From Oscillospiraceae bacterium (GTDB lineage Bacteria > Bacillota_A > Clostridia > Oscillospirales > Oscillospiraceae): a stretch of DNA of 11,930 nt. How positions within the stretch are numbered: the stretch's first letter is position 1; each line of letters starts with the position of its first letter. The position numbers and the translations under genes were made by a program. Shown here piece after piece: positions 1 through 6,859 of this stretch. The stretch is taken from NCBI GenBank assembly GCA_017539885.1, contig JAFYCC010000016.1, positions 1-11,930 of the forward strand, read 5' to 3'. The notes under the pieces were generated by a model, which saw only the letters and a program-made list of their open reading frames with translations, was not told the DNA's origin and did not search any database.

Positions 1-1
1 G

Positions 2-379
2 CCCGGTCCGCAGCTGTTCCCGGACGACATGATCTGCGATCAGCCCGAAAAGCAGATCTGTGCCGAGATCGTGCGCGAGAAACTGCTCCTGTGTCTGGAC
101 AAGGAAGTGCCGCACGGCACCGCCGTCGAGGTCACGAAGTTTTCCGAGCGGGAGAACGAGATCATCGACATGGACGTGACGATTTACTGTGAGAAGTCCA
201 GCCACAAGGGCATCATCATCGGCAAAAAGGGCGCCATGCTCAGAAAGATCGGTGAGCTTGCCCGCACGGACATCGAGGCGTTCATGGGTACGAAGGTCTT
301 CCTGCAGACCTGGGTCAAGGTGAAGGAGAACTGGCGCGACAGTCAGGCACAGCTGCGCAACTTCGGATTTACGGATTAA
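2..379 (+). CDS. era: GTPase Era, C-terminal part (5' end outside window)
   Basis: This is the last ~125 residues of Era, a GTPase that binds the 3' end of 16S rRNA and assists 30S subunit maturation. The reading frame is open from base 2, so the gene starts upstream and the GTPase domain is missing from view. What remains is the linker and the KH RNA-binding domain. It opens with GPQLFPDDM followed by DQPEKQ and an AEIVREK helix, the usual Era entry to the KH domain. The KH signature GIIIGKKG, with its GxxG loop (GKKG at bases 221-232), is intact, and the end (VKVKENWRD) matches the family. The C-terminus looks complete. The stop TAA lies 23 bases before recO, and era-recO adjacency is common in Bacillota, so the two are probably co-transcribed. 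Identification is confident although partial. Confidence 0.95.
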   Translation, partial: PGPQLFPDDMICDQPEKQICAEIVREKLLLCLDKEVPHGTAVEVTKFSERENEIIDMDVTIYCEKSSHKGIIIGKKGAMLRKIGELARTDIEAFMGTKVFLQTWVKVKENWRDSQAQLRNFGFTD

Positions 380-402
380 TAAGTCCGAGGAGTTTACATA
401 AC

Positions 403-1146
403 ATGTACAAGACCGTTCACGCGCTCGTGCTGCGAGAGGTCAAGTTCAAAGAGGCGGACAAAATGCTCACCGTTCTGACACAGGAGGAGGGCAAGCTCGC
501 CGTGCGCGCGCGAGGGGCGCTGCGCAAGAGCTGCCGCTTCGGCGCGGCAGCGCAGCAGCTCGCCTATTCGGAGATGACGCTGTTCGTCAACCGCGGCCGC
601 TGCCTTTTGGAGGAGGGCTCGGTTATCGAGGACTTTTCCCAGCTGCGGGACGATTTCACGGCCTTCGCGCTCGGAGCCTATTTTGCGGAGCTGCTCGAGA
701 GCGTCTCGGACGAGGACAGCCCGAATCCGGAGGTCCTGCGCCTCGGACTCAACGCCCTGTACGCGCTCAGCCGGGGAATGTTTCCGCAAAGACTTATCAA
801 GGCTGCCTTTGAACTGCGCGCGATGTGTCTGAGCGGCTATGAGCCGGATCTGTACGCATGCAGCCGCTGCGGAAAGGTTGACATAACTGATTTTCGCTTC
901 GACCTGGCAGGAGGCGTGCTGCTTTGCGGAGACTGCGCCGCACAGGAAAACTCTGAGGGCGTTCCGATCCCGCCGGACGCTGTTGCCGCGATGCGGCACG
1001 TTATCGCTTCGGATCTCAAACGGGTGTTCTCCTTTTCGCTCGGCGAGGAGGCGGCGGAAGCGTTCTGCCGCGTCTGCGAGAGGTATACGCTCGTGCAGCT
1101 TGACCGCGGTTTCGGAGCGCTGGATTATTATAAGAGGTTGTTATGA
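403..1146 (+). CDS. recO: DNA repair protein RecO
   Basis: RecO (247 residues, normal length) works in the RecFOR pathway. It helps load RecA onto SSB-coated gaps and can anneal single strands. The N-terminal OB-fold region shows the typical opening (VHALVLREVKFKEADKMLTVLT) and continues to about residue 80. A helical part follows, with a four-cysteine zinc site: C153-x2-C156 and C175-x2-C178. The C-terminus (LDRGFGALDYYKRLL) is also characteristic. The ATG at 403 is preceded by AGGAG at 388-392, ten bases upstream, which supports this start. The stop codon TGA overlaps the ATG of mutS2 (ATGA at 1143-1146), which suggests translational coupling. No separate promoter was seen between era and recO. 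The assignment rests on family resemblance, zinc-site spacing and neighbours. Confidence 0.95.
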   Translation: MYKTVHALVLREVKFKEADKMLTVLTQEEGKLAVRARGALRKSCRFGAAAQQLAYSEMTLFVNRGRCLLEEGSVIEDFSQLRDDFTAFALGAYFAELLESVSDEDSPNPEVLRLGLNALYALSRGMFPQRLIKAAFELRAMCLSGYEPDLYACSRCGKVDITDFRFDLAGGVLLCGDCAAQENSEGVPIPPDAVAAMRHVIASDLKRVFSFSLGEEAAEAFCRVCERYTLVQLDRGFGALDYYKRLL

Positions 1147-3530
1147 CGGAAAACAATACGGAACTATTTGAAAAGTCGCTTCGCACGCTGGAACTGCCCG
1201 CAGTGCTGGAGCTGCTGGCCGCGGAGGCGGTCAGCGATCCTGCCCGGGAGAAGTGTGCGCAGCTGCGACCGAGCGCGGACGTCTTTGAAGTCCGTGCCAG
1301 ACTTGGAGAAACCAGCGCCGCAGCCGAAATGATGGTGCTCAAAGGCAGCCCGAGTTTCTCCGGCGTGAAGGACGTTAGGGCCTCGCTCGCCCGCGCTGAC
1401 ATAGGCGGTATGCTCAACACGCGCGAACTGCTTGACATCGCAGGCGTGCTCGCCGCGGCGCGTTCCGCGCTTTCTTACGTAGCCGCAGCAAAGGGCGGGA
1501 AGACGAACATCGATTTTCTGTTCTCATCGCTGCAGGCCAACCGTCATCTGGAGGAGCGTATCACAGACTCCATCACAGGTGAGGACGAGATCGCCGATGC
1601 GGCGAGCCCGGAGCTGGCAGACATCCGGCGCAAGATGCGGGCAGCAGCCGCGCGGGCGAGAGACGCGCTGCAGAAGATCATCTCTTCGCCGTCCTACGCG
1701 AAAGCGCTGCAGGAGCCGATCATCACAACGCGCTCCGACCGCTACGTCGTGCCGGTTCGTGTGGAGCACAAGAGCGCCGTCCCGGGACTCGTGCACGATG
1801 TGTCCGCATCGGGAGCGACGGTGTTCATCGAGCCGATGGCGGCGGTGAAGGCCAACAACGAGGTGCGCGAGCTGCGCGCAAAGGAGAAGCAGGAGATCGA
1901 GCGCATCCTCATGGAACTGAGCGCCGCCTGCGCCGAACACCGCGAGGACATCACCTGCGATTTCAACGTATTGGTTACGCTCGACGTGATCTTTGCTAAG
2001 GCGAAGCTGAGCTATAAGCTTGACTGCACGGAGCCGGAACTTACCGAGCGGGAACTGCGGCTGAAGAAAGCGCGGCATCCGCTGCTTGATCCGAAAAAGG
2101 CCGTGCCCATCGACGCCGAACTGGGCGGGGATTTCAACACGCTCGTCATCACGGGACCGAACACCGGAGGAAAGACCGTCACGCTCAAGACGTTCGGACT
2201 GCTGTGCGTGATGGCGCAGTGCGGCCTTCACATCCCCGCTGCCGAGGGCAGCCGGATTCCCGTGCTGGAAGGCGTGCTCGCGGACATCGGCGACGAGCAG
2301 AGCATTGAGCAGAGCCTTTCCACATTTTCCGCGCATATGACGAACATCGTGCGGAATCTGGGCGCCTGCGGAGAAAAGACGCTGCTGCTTTTCGATGAAC
2401 TCGGCGCGGGCACAGACCCGACCGAAGGCGCGGCACTGGCCATCTCCATCATCGAATACGGACGCAGCCGCGGCGCACTGATCGCGGCGACCACGCATTA
2501 CGCGGAACTGAAGGTGTTTGCCACATCTGCTCCGGGCGTCCAGAACGCCTCCTGCGAGTTCAACGTTGAGACTCTGCAGCCGACCTACCGGCTGCTGATC
2601 GGCATCCCCGGAAAGTCTAACGCTTTTGCCATCTCACGCAGACTCGGGCTGCCGGAGGAGATCATCGCCGACGCCGCCGGGCGCATAGGCACCGAGAGCG
2701 CAAGTTTCGAACAGACGATCGAAAAGCTCGAGAGGCAGAGGCAGTCGCTGGAGCAGCGGGAGGATGAGGTGCGCAGGCGTCTGCGCGAGGCGGAGGAGAA
2801 CGCCAAGAAGTCCGATTTCCTGCGCCGTGAACTGACCGTCCGCCTTGAGAAGGCGGAGGAAAAATCCCGGCGCGAAGCCGAACGCATCATCGCCGATGCG
2901 CGCCGCGAGGCGGAGGCCGCCATGGAGGAGATCGACCGGATCCGCAAACTGCAGGAAACGGAGACGGATCACCAGCGCGTGAACGAAGCGCGCGCAGCAT
3001 TGCGGCGGCGGCTCAACGAGGCGCTCGATCGTGCGCAGACCGCTGCCGAGCCTCCGCAGGAAGAACGGCAGAGCGCACGGGCACTCGTCGTGGGCGACAC
3101 GGTGGAGGTCAAGTCCATGGGTGTGAAGGCAACGGTGCTGGAGATCTCGCCAGAGCGGCAGCTGACCCTGCAGGCCGGTATACTGCGCATGACGGCGCAG
3201 GAGGACGAGGTCCTTCTGGTCGAGGGCGCCGCACAGGAGACGAAGAAGGTGGCCGAGCGCGCGGCGGCGCAGCTGCGCACGAGCGGCGTGAGCCCGGAGC
3301 TCGATCTGCGCGGGATGATGACCGATGAGGCCGTTCCGATCGTCGAACGCTATATCGACAATGCCTCCATGGCCAAGCTCAAGACGGTAACCATCATCCA
3401 TGGAAAGGGTACCGGCGCTCTGCGGCAGGCTGTGCATCAGTGTCTGAAAAAGCATAAATTCGTAAAGAGCTTCCGGCTCGGACGCTACGGTGAGGGCGAG
3501 ACCGGCGTGACGGTGGTGGAACTGAAATAA
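1143..3530 (+). CDS. mutS2: MutS2 family ATPase/endonuclease with Smr domain
   Basis: MutS2 is a MutS-like ABC ATPase lacking the mismatch-recognition domain. Older work assigns it to suppression of recombination through its Smr nuclease. In Bacillus subtilis it also senses collided ribosomes and splits them for quality control. The 795 residues are the usual length. Residues 1-300 are the lever/clamp region. The ATPase has Walker A GPNTGGKT (338-345), the signature DIGDEQSIEQSLSTFSAHM (381-399) and Walker B LLLFDEL (414-420) followed by GAGTDP. A highly charged coiled coil runs about 520-635 (many E, R, K). A KOW-like beta segment spans about 645-693. The Smr domain (718-795) carries LDLRG and HGKGTGALR. 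The start overlaps the recO stop as ATGA, with AAGAGG at 1132-1137 as a likely ribosome binding site. No terminator follows the stop. The family is certain; which role dominates here is inference. Confidence 0.96.
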   Translation: MTENNTELFEKSLRTLELPAVLELLAAEAVSDPAREKCAQLRPSADVFEVRARLGETSAAAEMMVLKGSPSFSGVKDVRASLARADIGGMLNTRELLDIAGVLAAARSALSYVAAAKGGKTNIDFLFSSLQANRHLEERITDSITGEDEIADAASPELADIRRKMRAAAARARDALQKIISSPSYAKALQEPIITTRSDRYVVPVRVEHKSAVPGLVHDVSASGATVFIEPMAAVKANNEVRELRAKEKQEIERILMELSAACAEHREDITCDFNVLVTLDVIFAKAKLSYKLDCTEPELTERELRLKKARHPLLDPKKAVPIDAELGGDFNTLVITGPNTGGKTVTLKTFGLLCVMAQCGLHIPAAEGSRIPVLEGVLADIGDEQSIEQSLSTFSAHMTNIVRNLGACGEKTLLLFDELGAGTDPTEGAALAISIIEYGRSRGALIAATTHYAELKVFATSAPGVQNASCEFNVETLQPTYRLLIGIPGKSNAFAISRRLGLPEEIIADAAGRIGTESASFEQTIEKLERQRQSLEQREDEVRRRLREAEENAKKSDFLRRELTVRLEKAEEKSRREAERIIADARREAEAAMEEIDRIRKLQETETDHQRVNEARAALRRRLNEALDRAQTAAEPPQEERQSARALVVGDTVEVKSMGVKATVLEISPERQLTLQAGILRMTAQEDEVLLVEGAAQETKKVAERAAAQLRTSGVSPELDLRGMMTDEAVPIVERYIDNASMAKLKTVTIIHGKGTGALRQAVHQCLKKHKFVKSFRLGRYGEGETGVTVVELK

Positions 3531-3587
3531 AAGCCTGAAATCCGTCCGCACAATGCTGTGCAAATCACCAAATCGGCGGAATCGGTG

Positions 3588-3616
3588 TTGACGCTTTGAA
3601 ACGGATTTGTTATGAT
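3588..3616 (+). promoter_or_regulatory. Sigma-A-type promoter of ptsH
   Basis: TTGACG (3588-3593), a 17-base spacer and TATGAT (3611-3616) give five of six consensus matches in each hexamer at ideal spacing. The predicted start is about base 3623, leaving a leader of about 50 bases before the ptsH ATG. The element sits 57 bases after the mutS2 stop, outside any gene, in a locally AT-rich stretch. Confidence 0.88.
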
Positions 3617-3657
3617 TACCATAGCGAAAGCTAAATACGGACATCACATACGACGTG

Positions 3658-3665
3658 AAAAGGAG
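3658..3665 (+). promoter_or_regulatory. Ribosome binding site of ptsH
   Basis: AAAAGGAG ends eight bases before the ATG at 3674. It selects that start over an out-of-frame ATG at 3612 that lies inside the promoter -10 element. Confidence 0.85.
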
Positions 3666-3673
3666 CGGCTGTT

Positions 3674-3937
3674 ATGGTTATCCGAGAAGCTGTTATCAAT
3701 AATCAGGTCGGGCTGCACGCCAGACCGGCAACGTTCTTTATCCAGAAGGCTAACGAGTTCAAGAGCAGCATCTGGATCGAGAAGGACGAGAGAAGAGTGA
3801 ACGCGAAGAGCCTGCTGGGTGTCCTCTCGCTCGGAATCGTCAAGGGCACGAAGATCAATCTGATCGTGGACGGCCCCGATGAGAATGAGGCGGTCGAGAC
3901 GCTGGAGCAGCTCATCAGTTCCGATTTCTCTGAGTAA
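3674..3937 (+). CDS. ptsH: HPr phosphocarrier protein
   Basis: HPr (87 residues, normal length) receives a phosphate from PEP via Enzyme I on a histidine and passes it to sugar-specific EIIA proteins in the cytoplasm. The active-site motif GLHARPA places the histidine at residue 15, so this is a true HPr and not Crh, which lacks this histidine. The second site, Ser46 in NAKSLLGVLSLGI, is also present. In Bacillota it is phosphorylated by HPr kinase and makes HPr a cofactor of the catabolite regulator CcpA. Unlike many ptsH genes it is not next to ptsI. It stands alone between mutS2 and uvrC with its own promoter (3588-3616), a strong ribosome binding site and a terminator (3954-3986). A second HPr paralog elsewhere in the genome is possible and would affect how this one is named. 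Confidence 0.93.
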   Translation: MVIREAVINNQVGLHARPATFFIQKANEFKSSIWIEKDERRVNAKSLLGVLSLGIVKGTKINLIVDGPDENEAVETLEQLISSDFSE

Positions 3938-3953
3938 TAACAGGACAAAGCGG

Positions 3954-3986
3954 TCAGGGCGTGTTGTATTACACGCCCTGATTTTT
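3954..3986 (+). terminator. Intrinsic terminator after ptsH
   Basis: An 11-bp perfect stem, TCAGGGCGTGT (3954-3964) pairing with ACACGCCCTGA (3971-3981), has a 6-base loop and is followed directly by five T residues (3982-3986). It lies 17 bases after the ptsH stop and only 19 bases before the uvrC ATG. Confidence 0.93.
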
Positions 3987-3990
3987 GCAA

Positions 3991-3996
3991 AGAGGG
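3991..3996 (+). promoter_or_regulatory. Ribosome binding site of uvrC
   Basis: AGAGGG lies nine bases before ATG 4006 and decides that start. An in-frame TTG at 3985 falls inside the terminator T-tract, upstream of this site, and would add seven residues that do not resemble UvrC. The site begins only five bases after the end of the T-tract. Confidence 0.75.
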
Positions 3997-4005
3997 TATT
4001 TCCCG

Positions 4006-5826
4006 ATGAAGATCGAAGAGCTGCGGAAAAAAGCGAATATGCTCCCGCTTCTGCCGGGCGTGTACATCATGCTCGACGTGAAGGGCGAGGTCATCTACGT
4101 GGGCAAAGCCAAGATGCTCAAAAACCGCGTGACGAGCTATTTCCGCGGGAGCCACGCAGGCAAGGTACAGGCCATGATCGAGAAGGTGAGCGACTTCAAT
4201 GTGATCGTCGCAGCCTCCGAATTCGAGGCGCTGGTACTGGAGAACTCACTGATCAAGCGTCATCAGCCGCATTATAATATTCTGCTGCGTGACGACAAGA
4301 GCTACCCGTTTATCAGGCTGGACAGTAAAAGCACATATCCGCGGTTCACCATCGCTGGCCGCAGCGCGCAGGACGGCGCCCGCTACTTCGGCCCCTACGG
4401 CGGACGATCGACGTCCAAGGACATCATCGACACCGTATGCAAGGCGCTGCGCCTGCCGACCTGCTCACGCCGTTTCCCGCAGGATATCGGAAAGGACAGG
4501 CCGTGCCTGAATCTGCATCTTGGCGCATGCGAGGGATGGTGCACCGGAGAGCCGGACGGAGAGGAATACCGCAGACGCATCCGGCAGGCGGAACGGATCC
4601 TCGACGGAGAAACCCAGAGCATCCTCACAGAACTGGGCGAGAGCATGAACGCGGCCGCGGAACAACTCAACTTCGAGCTCGCCGCCAAACTGCGCGATCG
4701 TCTGCGGGCCGTGGAGAGCCTGCAGACGAAGCAGAAGGCGGTGCAGCTTGCGCTCGCGGACACCGATGCGGTGGGATTCTACCGCGGAGCGAAGTGCTGC
4801 TTCACCGTGCTGCACTATACGGGCGGGTCGCTCAGCGGCAAGGATCATCAGCTGCTGGAGGAACCGCTGGAGGAGGACTCGGAGGCGATTTCCGTGTTGC
4901 TGCGGCAATACTACGCGCAGCACTGCAGCTGGCCGAAGATCATTCTGATTCCTGCTGAACTAGATGACCGTGAAGCGCTTGAAAAGCTATTTACCGATGC
5001 CGCCGGGCGCCGGGTGCGCGTGGAGACGGCGCGGCGCGGCGATCGACGGGCCATGTCGCAGGCGGCGCAGGTCAACGCAAGAGAAGAATCGCTTAGGGCA
5101 ACGACCGCTGCTCAGAAACGTCTGAAAACGCTCGAGTGGCTCGAAAAGACGCTCTCCCTGCCCGGCGTTCCTGAGCGAATCGAGGCTTTCGACATTTCCA
5201 ATCTGGGCAGCACCGGCATCGTGGCGGGCATGACCGTGTTCGTGCAGGGCAAACCACTCAAGAGAGACTACCGGAAGTTCCGGGTGGAGGGCGTAACGGA
5301 GCATGCGGATGACTATGCCTCCATGCACGAAGTGCTCACGCGCCGATTCCGGCGCTATCTGGAACAGGATGAGAAATTCTCCGTGCTGCCGGATCTGCTG
5401 CTTATCGACGGCGGCGCGACGCATGCCGCCGTGGCGGAAGAGGTCCTGCGTGAAATGGGCCTTGCGGTGCCGACTTTCGGCATGGTTAAGGATGACCGCC
5501 ACCGCACGCGGGCGCTCATAACGGCTGAGGGGCGAGAAATAGGTATCTCCGGCAACCCGGCTGTATTTGCCCTGGTCGGCACGATCCAGGAGGAGACCCA
5601 CCGCTTCGCCATCGAGTACCAGCGCAGTCTGCGCACAGCATCGATCGGCTCGTCGCTTGACGGCATCCGCGGGGTGGGAGAGAAACGGCGCACGCAGCTG
5701 CTGAGACACTTCCGAACAATCAAAGCAATTGCGGCTGCAGACGTCGAAACGCTTGCTCAGGTCGTTCCACGCAGCACTGCTCAGACCGTATGGGCGCATT
5801 TCCACGAGGAGGAGAATAGATCATGA
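4006..5826 (+). CDS. uvrC: UvrABC excinuclease subunit C
   Basis: UvrC makes both incisions flanking a DNA lesion in nucleotide excision repair after UvrA/UvrB recognition. The 606 residues are normal. In order: a GIY-YIG nuclease domain (about 12-92; GVY 18-20, YVG 31-33, metal-binding Glu79) for the 3' cut; four cysteines (C153, C167, C175, C179) at the spacing reported to hold an iron-sulfur cluster in UvrC; a UVR motif that binds UvrB (about 203-237); an RNase H-like domain for the 5' cut with D396 (AFDISN), D468 (LLIDGG) and H532 (THRFA); and a C-terminal helix-hairpin-helix region (about 550-590; IRGVGEKR). ATG 4006 is chosen because of AGAGGG at 3991-3996. The stop overlaps the rsmD ATG (ATGA). 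The ptsH terminator sits just upstream and no clear private promoter was found. Confidence 0.96.
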   Translation: MKIEELRKKANMLPLLPGVYIMLDVKGEVIYVGKAKMLKNRVTSYFRGSHAGKVQAMIEKVSDFNVIVAASEFEALVLENSLIKRHQPHYNILLRDDKSYPFIRLDSKSTYPRFTIAGRSAQDGARYFGPYGGRSTSKDIIDTVCKALRLPTCSRRFPQDIGKDRPCLNLHLGACEGWCTGEPDGEEYRRRIRQAERILDGETQSILTELGESMNAAAEQLNFELAAKLRDRLRAVESLQTKQKAVQLALADTDAVGFYRGAKCCFTVLHYTGGSLSGKDHQLLEEPLEEDSEAISVLLRQYYAQHCSWPKIILIPAELDDREALEKLFTDAAGRRVRVETARRGDRRAMSQAAQVNAREESLRATTAAQKRLKTLEWLEKTLSLPGVPERIEAFDISNLGSTGIVAGMTVFVQGKPLKRDYRKFRVEGVTEHADDYASMHEVLTRRFRRYLEQDEKFSVLPDLLLIDGGATHAAVAEEVLREMGLAVPTFGMVKDDRHRTRALITAEGREIGISGNPAVFALVGTIQEETHRFAIEYQRSLRTASIGSSLDGIRGVGEKRRTQLLRHFRTIKAIAAADVETLAQVVPRSTAQTVWAHFHEEENRS

Positions 5827-6368
5827 GAGTGATTACGGGGACCGCCCGCGGGCGAAAGCTCAAAGAGCCGGAAGGCATGGAGATCCGGCCTACGACCGAT
5901 CAGGTGAAGGAAGCGATTTTCAACATCGTGCAGTTCGACGTGGAGGGGCGGCGCGCGCTTGATCTGTTCGCCGGAACGGGGCAGCTCGGGATCGAGGCGC
6001 TCAGCCGCGGCGCGGAAGAATGCGTGTTTGTGGACGAGAGCCGTTCCGCGCTGCGCCTCGTGCAGGAGAATCTTCGGCTTTGCGCGCTGCGTGGACAGAC
6101 CTATCAGACGGATGCGCTGCGCTTCCTGGAGCACTGCGGCCGATTCGGGCTCGTTTTCGTCGATCCGCCTTATGATTCGGGGCTTTGCGAAAAGGCACTG
6201 CAGAGAATAATCGAGTTTGACATCTTAGAAGATGGTGGTATAATAATCTGTGAGACTCGGCGCGATAAGTCGCTGCCGGAGGCTGCGCCGCCATATGTAA
6301 AGCGCAAGGAATACAATTATGGCAAGGTGAAGCTCACCGTATACGACAAGAGGGAAGCACAGGCATGA
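5823..6368 (+). CDS. rsmD: 16S rRNA (guanine966-N2)-methyltransferase RsmD
   Basis: RsmD transfers a methyl group from S-adenosylmethionine to N2 of G966 in 16S rRNA, near the P site, during 30S assembly. The 181 residues are normal. The N-terminus (MRVITGTARGRKLK) and the IRPTTDQVKEAIFNI segment (21-35) are typical RsmD signatures. The SAM-binding motif is DLFAGTGQLGIEAL (47-60). The catalytic DPPY (114-117), which positions the target amino group, is intact. The gene overlaps uvrC at its start and coaD at its end, both as ATGA, so the three are probably translationally coupled. The rsmD-coaD pair is common in bacteria. A perfect promoter sequence is embedded in its 3' third (6217-6244), where the gene uses the AT-rich codons TTA and ATA. 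Confidence 0.95.
   Translation: MRVITGTARGRKLKEPEGMEIRPTTDQVKEAIFNIVQFDVEGRRALDLFAGTGQLGIEALSRGAEECVFVDESRSALRLVQENLRLCALRGQTYQTDALRFLEHCGRFGLVFVDPPYDSGLCEKALQRIIEFDILEDGGIIICETRRDKSLPEAAPPYVKRKEYNYGKVKLTVYDKREAQA
6217..6244 (+). promoter_or_regulatory. Consensus sigma-A promoter inside rsmD, upstream of coaD
   Basis: TTGACA (6217-6222) and TATAAT (6239-6244) are both perfect consensus hexamers, separated by 16 bases. A TG at 6236-6237 forms an extended -10 (TGGTATAAT). The predicted start near 6251 lies about 114 bases before the coaD ATG. The motif is inside coding sequence, so activity is inferred from the match alone. Confidence 0.7.
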
Positions 6369-6853
6369 AAACAGCGATCTATCCCGGCAGCTTCGACCCC
6401 ATCACAAAGGGACATCTGAATATCATCGAACGCGCGGCGAAGATCTTCGACGTCGTGGTGGTCTGTGTGATGGTCAACTCAGACAAGAAAAACCCGCTGT
6501 TTTCACTTGAGGAACGGCTTCATCTGATCAACAAGGTGGTAGGAGAACTCCCGAATGTTCGGGTGGAGACCTTCTCCGGTCTGCTTGCGGAATATGCCAA
6601 GCGCCACGAGCCTGCCGTGATCGTCAAAGGACTGCGCGCGGTTTCCGATTTCGAATCCGAGTTCCAGATGGCGCTCATCAACCGCAAGATAAACCCGAAT
6701 CTTGACACCTTTTTCCTCACTGCGAGCGAACAATATACCTATCTTAGCTCCTCCGTCGTGAAGGAGCTTGCCAGATACGGCGCCGATTTATCCGGCCTGC
6801 TGCCGGAACAGATTGTCGACGATGTGCTTGAAAAAACACGCAACAGGGGGTAG
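6365..6853 (+). CDS. coaD: Phosphopantetheine adenylyltransferase
   Basis: CoaD transfers an adenylyl group from ATP to 4'-phosphopantetheine, making dephospho-CoA, the penultimate step of coenzyme A synthesis. At 162 residues it is the normal size for this nucleotidyltransferase, which forms a hexamer in characterised bacteria. The nucleotide-binding opening YPGSFDPITKGH holds the T/HxGH motif (T14-H17). The segment IVKGLRAVSDFE (86-97) and the ISSTxVR-like motif SSSVVKE (128-134) are also present. The start overlaps the rsmD stop (ATGA). A strong promoter within rsmD probably adds independent transcription, which fits an essential housekeeping gene. Its stop lies six bases before the start of the next gene, so the two are likely one unit. 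Confidence 0.96.
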   Translation: MKTAIYPGSFDPITKGHLNIIERAAKIFDVVVVCVMVNSDKKNPLFSLEERLHLINKVVGELPNVRVETFSGLLAEYAKRHEPAVIVKGLRAVSDFESEFQMALINRKINPNLDTFFLTASEQYTYLSSSVVKELARYGADLSGLLPEQIVDDVLEKTRNRG

Positions 6854-6859
6854 CGACCA

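Noticed and set aside
394..999. Long open frame on the - strand opposite recO (201 residues).
   Set aside because: It lies entirely over a certain gene, has shadow composition (rich in R, A, H and Q), no ribosome binding site and no recognisable family.
1100..1131. Possible promoter for mutS2: TTGACC followed by GATTAT at 17 bases.
   Set aside because: The -10 matches only four of six, the transcript would begin inside the ribosome binding site, and the bases encode the conserved RecO C-terminus.
3548..3561. Small hairpin GCACA-ATGC-TGTGC after mutS2 as its terminator.
   Set aside because: The stem is only five pairs and no T-tract follows.
3538..3608. Inverted pair AAATCCGT (3538-3545) and ACGGATTT (3601-3608).
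   Set aside because: The arms are 55 bases apart and one falls in the ptsH promoter spacer. It makes no terminator and is likely chance.
1524..3647. Two long - strand frames opposite mutS2 (324 and 337 residues).
   Set aside because: They mirror the GC-rich codon pattern of mutS2, show no domain and lie antisense to a complete, well-conserved gene.
3612..3800. Short + strand frame starting at ATG 3612.
   Set aside because: Its ATG is inside the -10 element of the ptsH promoter and it overlaps ptsH in another frame.
4987..5805. - strand frame of 272 residues opposite uvrC.
   Set aside because: It is antisense to the conserved RNase H-like and helix-hairpin-helix parts of uvrC and shows no motif.
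6702..6730. Perfect TTGACA at 6702-6707 in coaD as a promoter for the coiled-coil gene.
   Set aside because: No -10-like hexamer lies at 15-19 bases. Similar isolated TTGACA at 878 and 1432 were dropped for the same reason.
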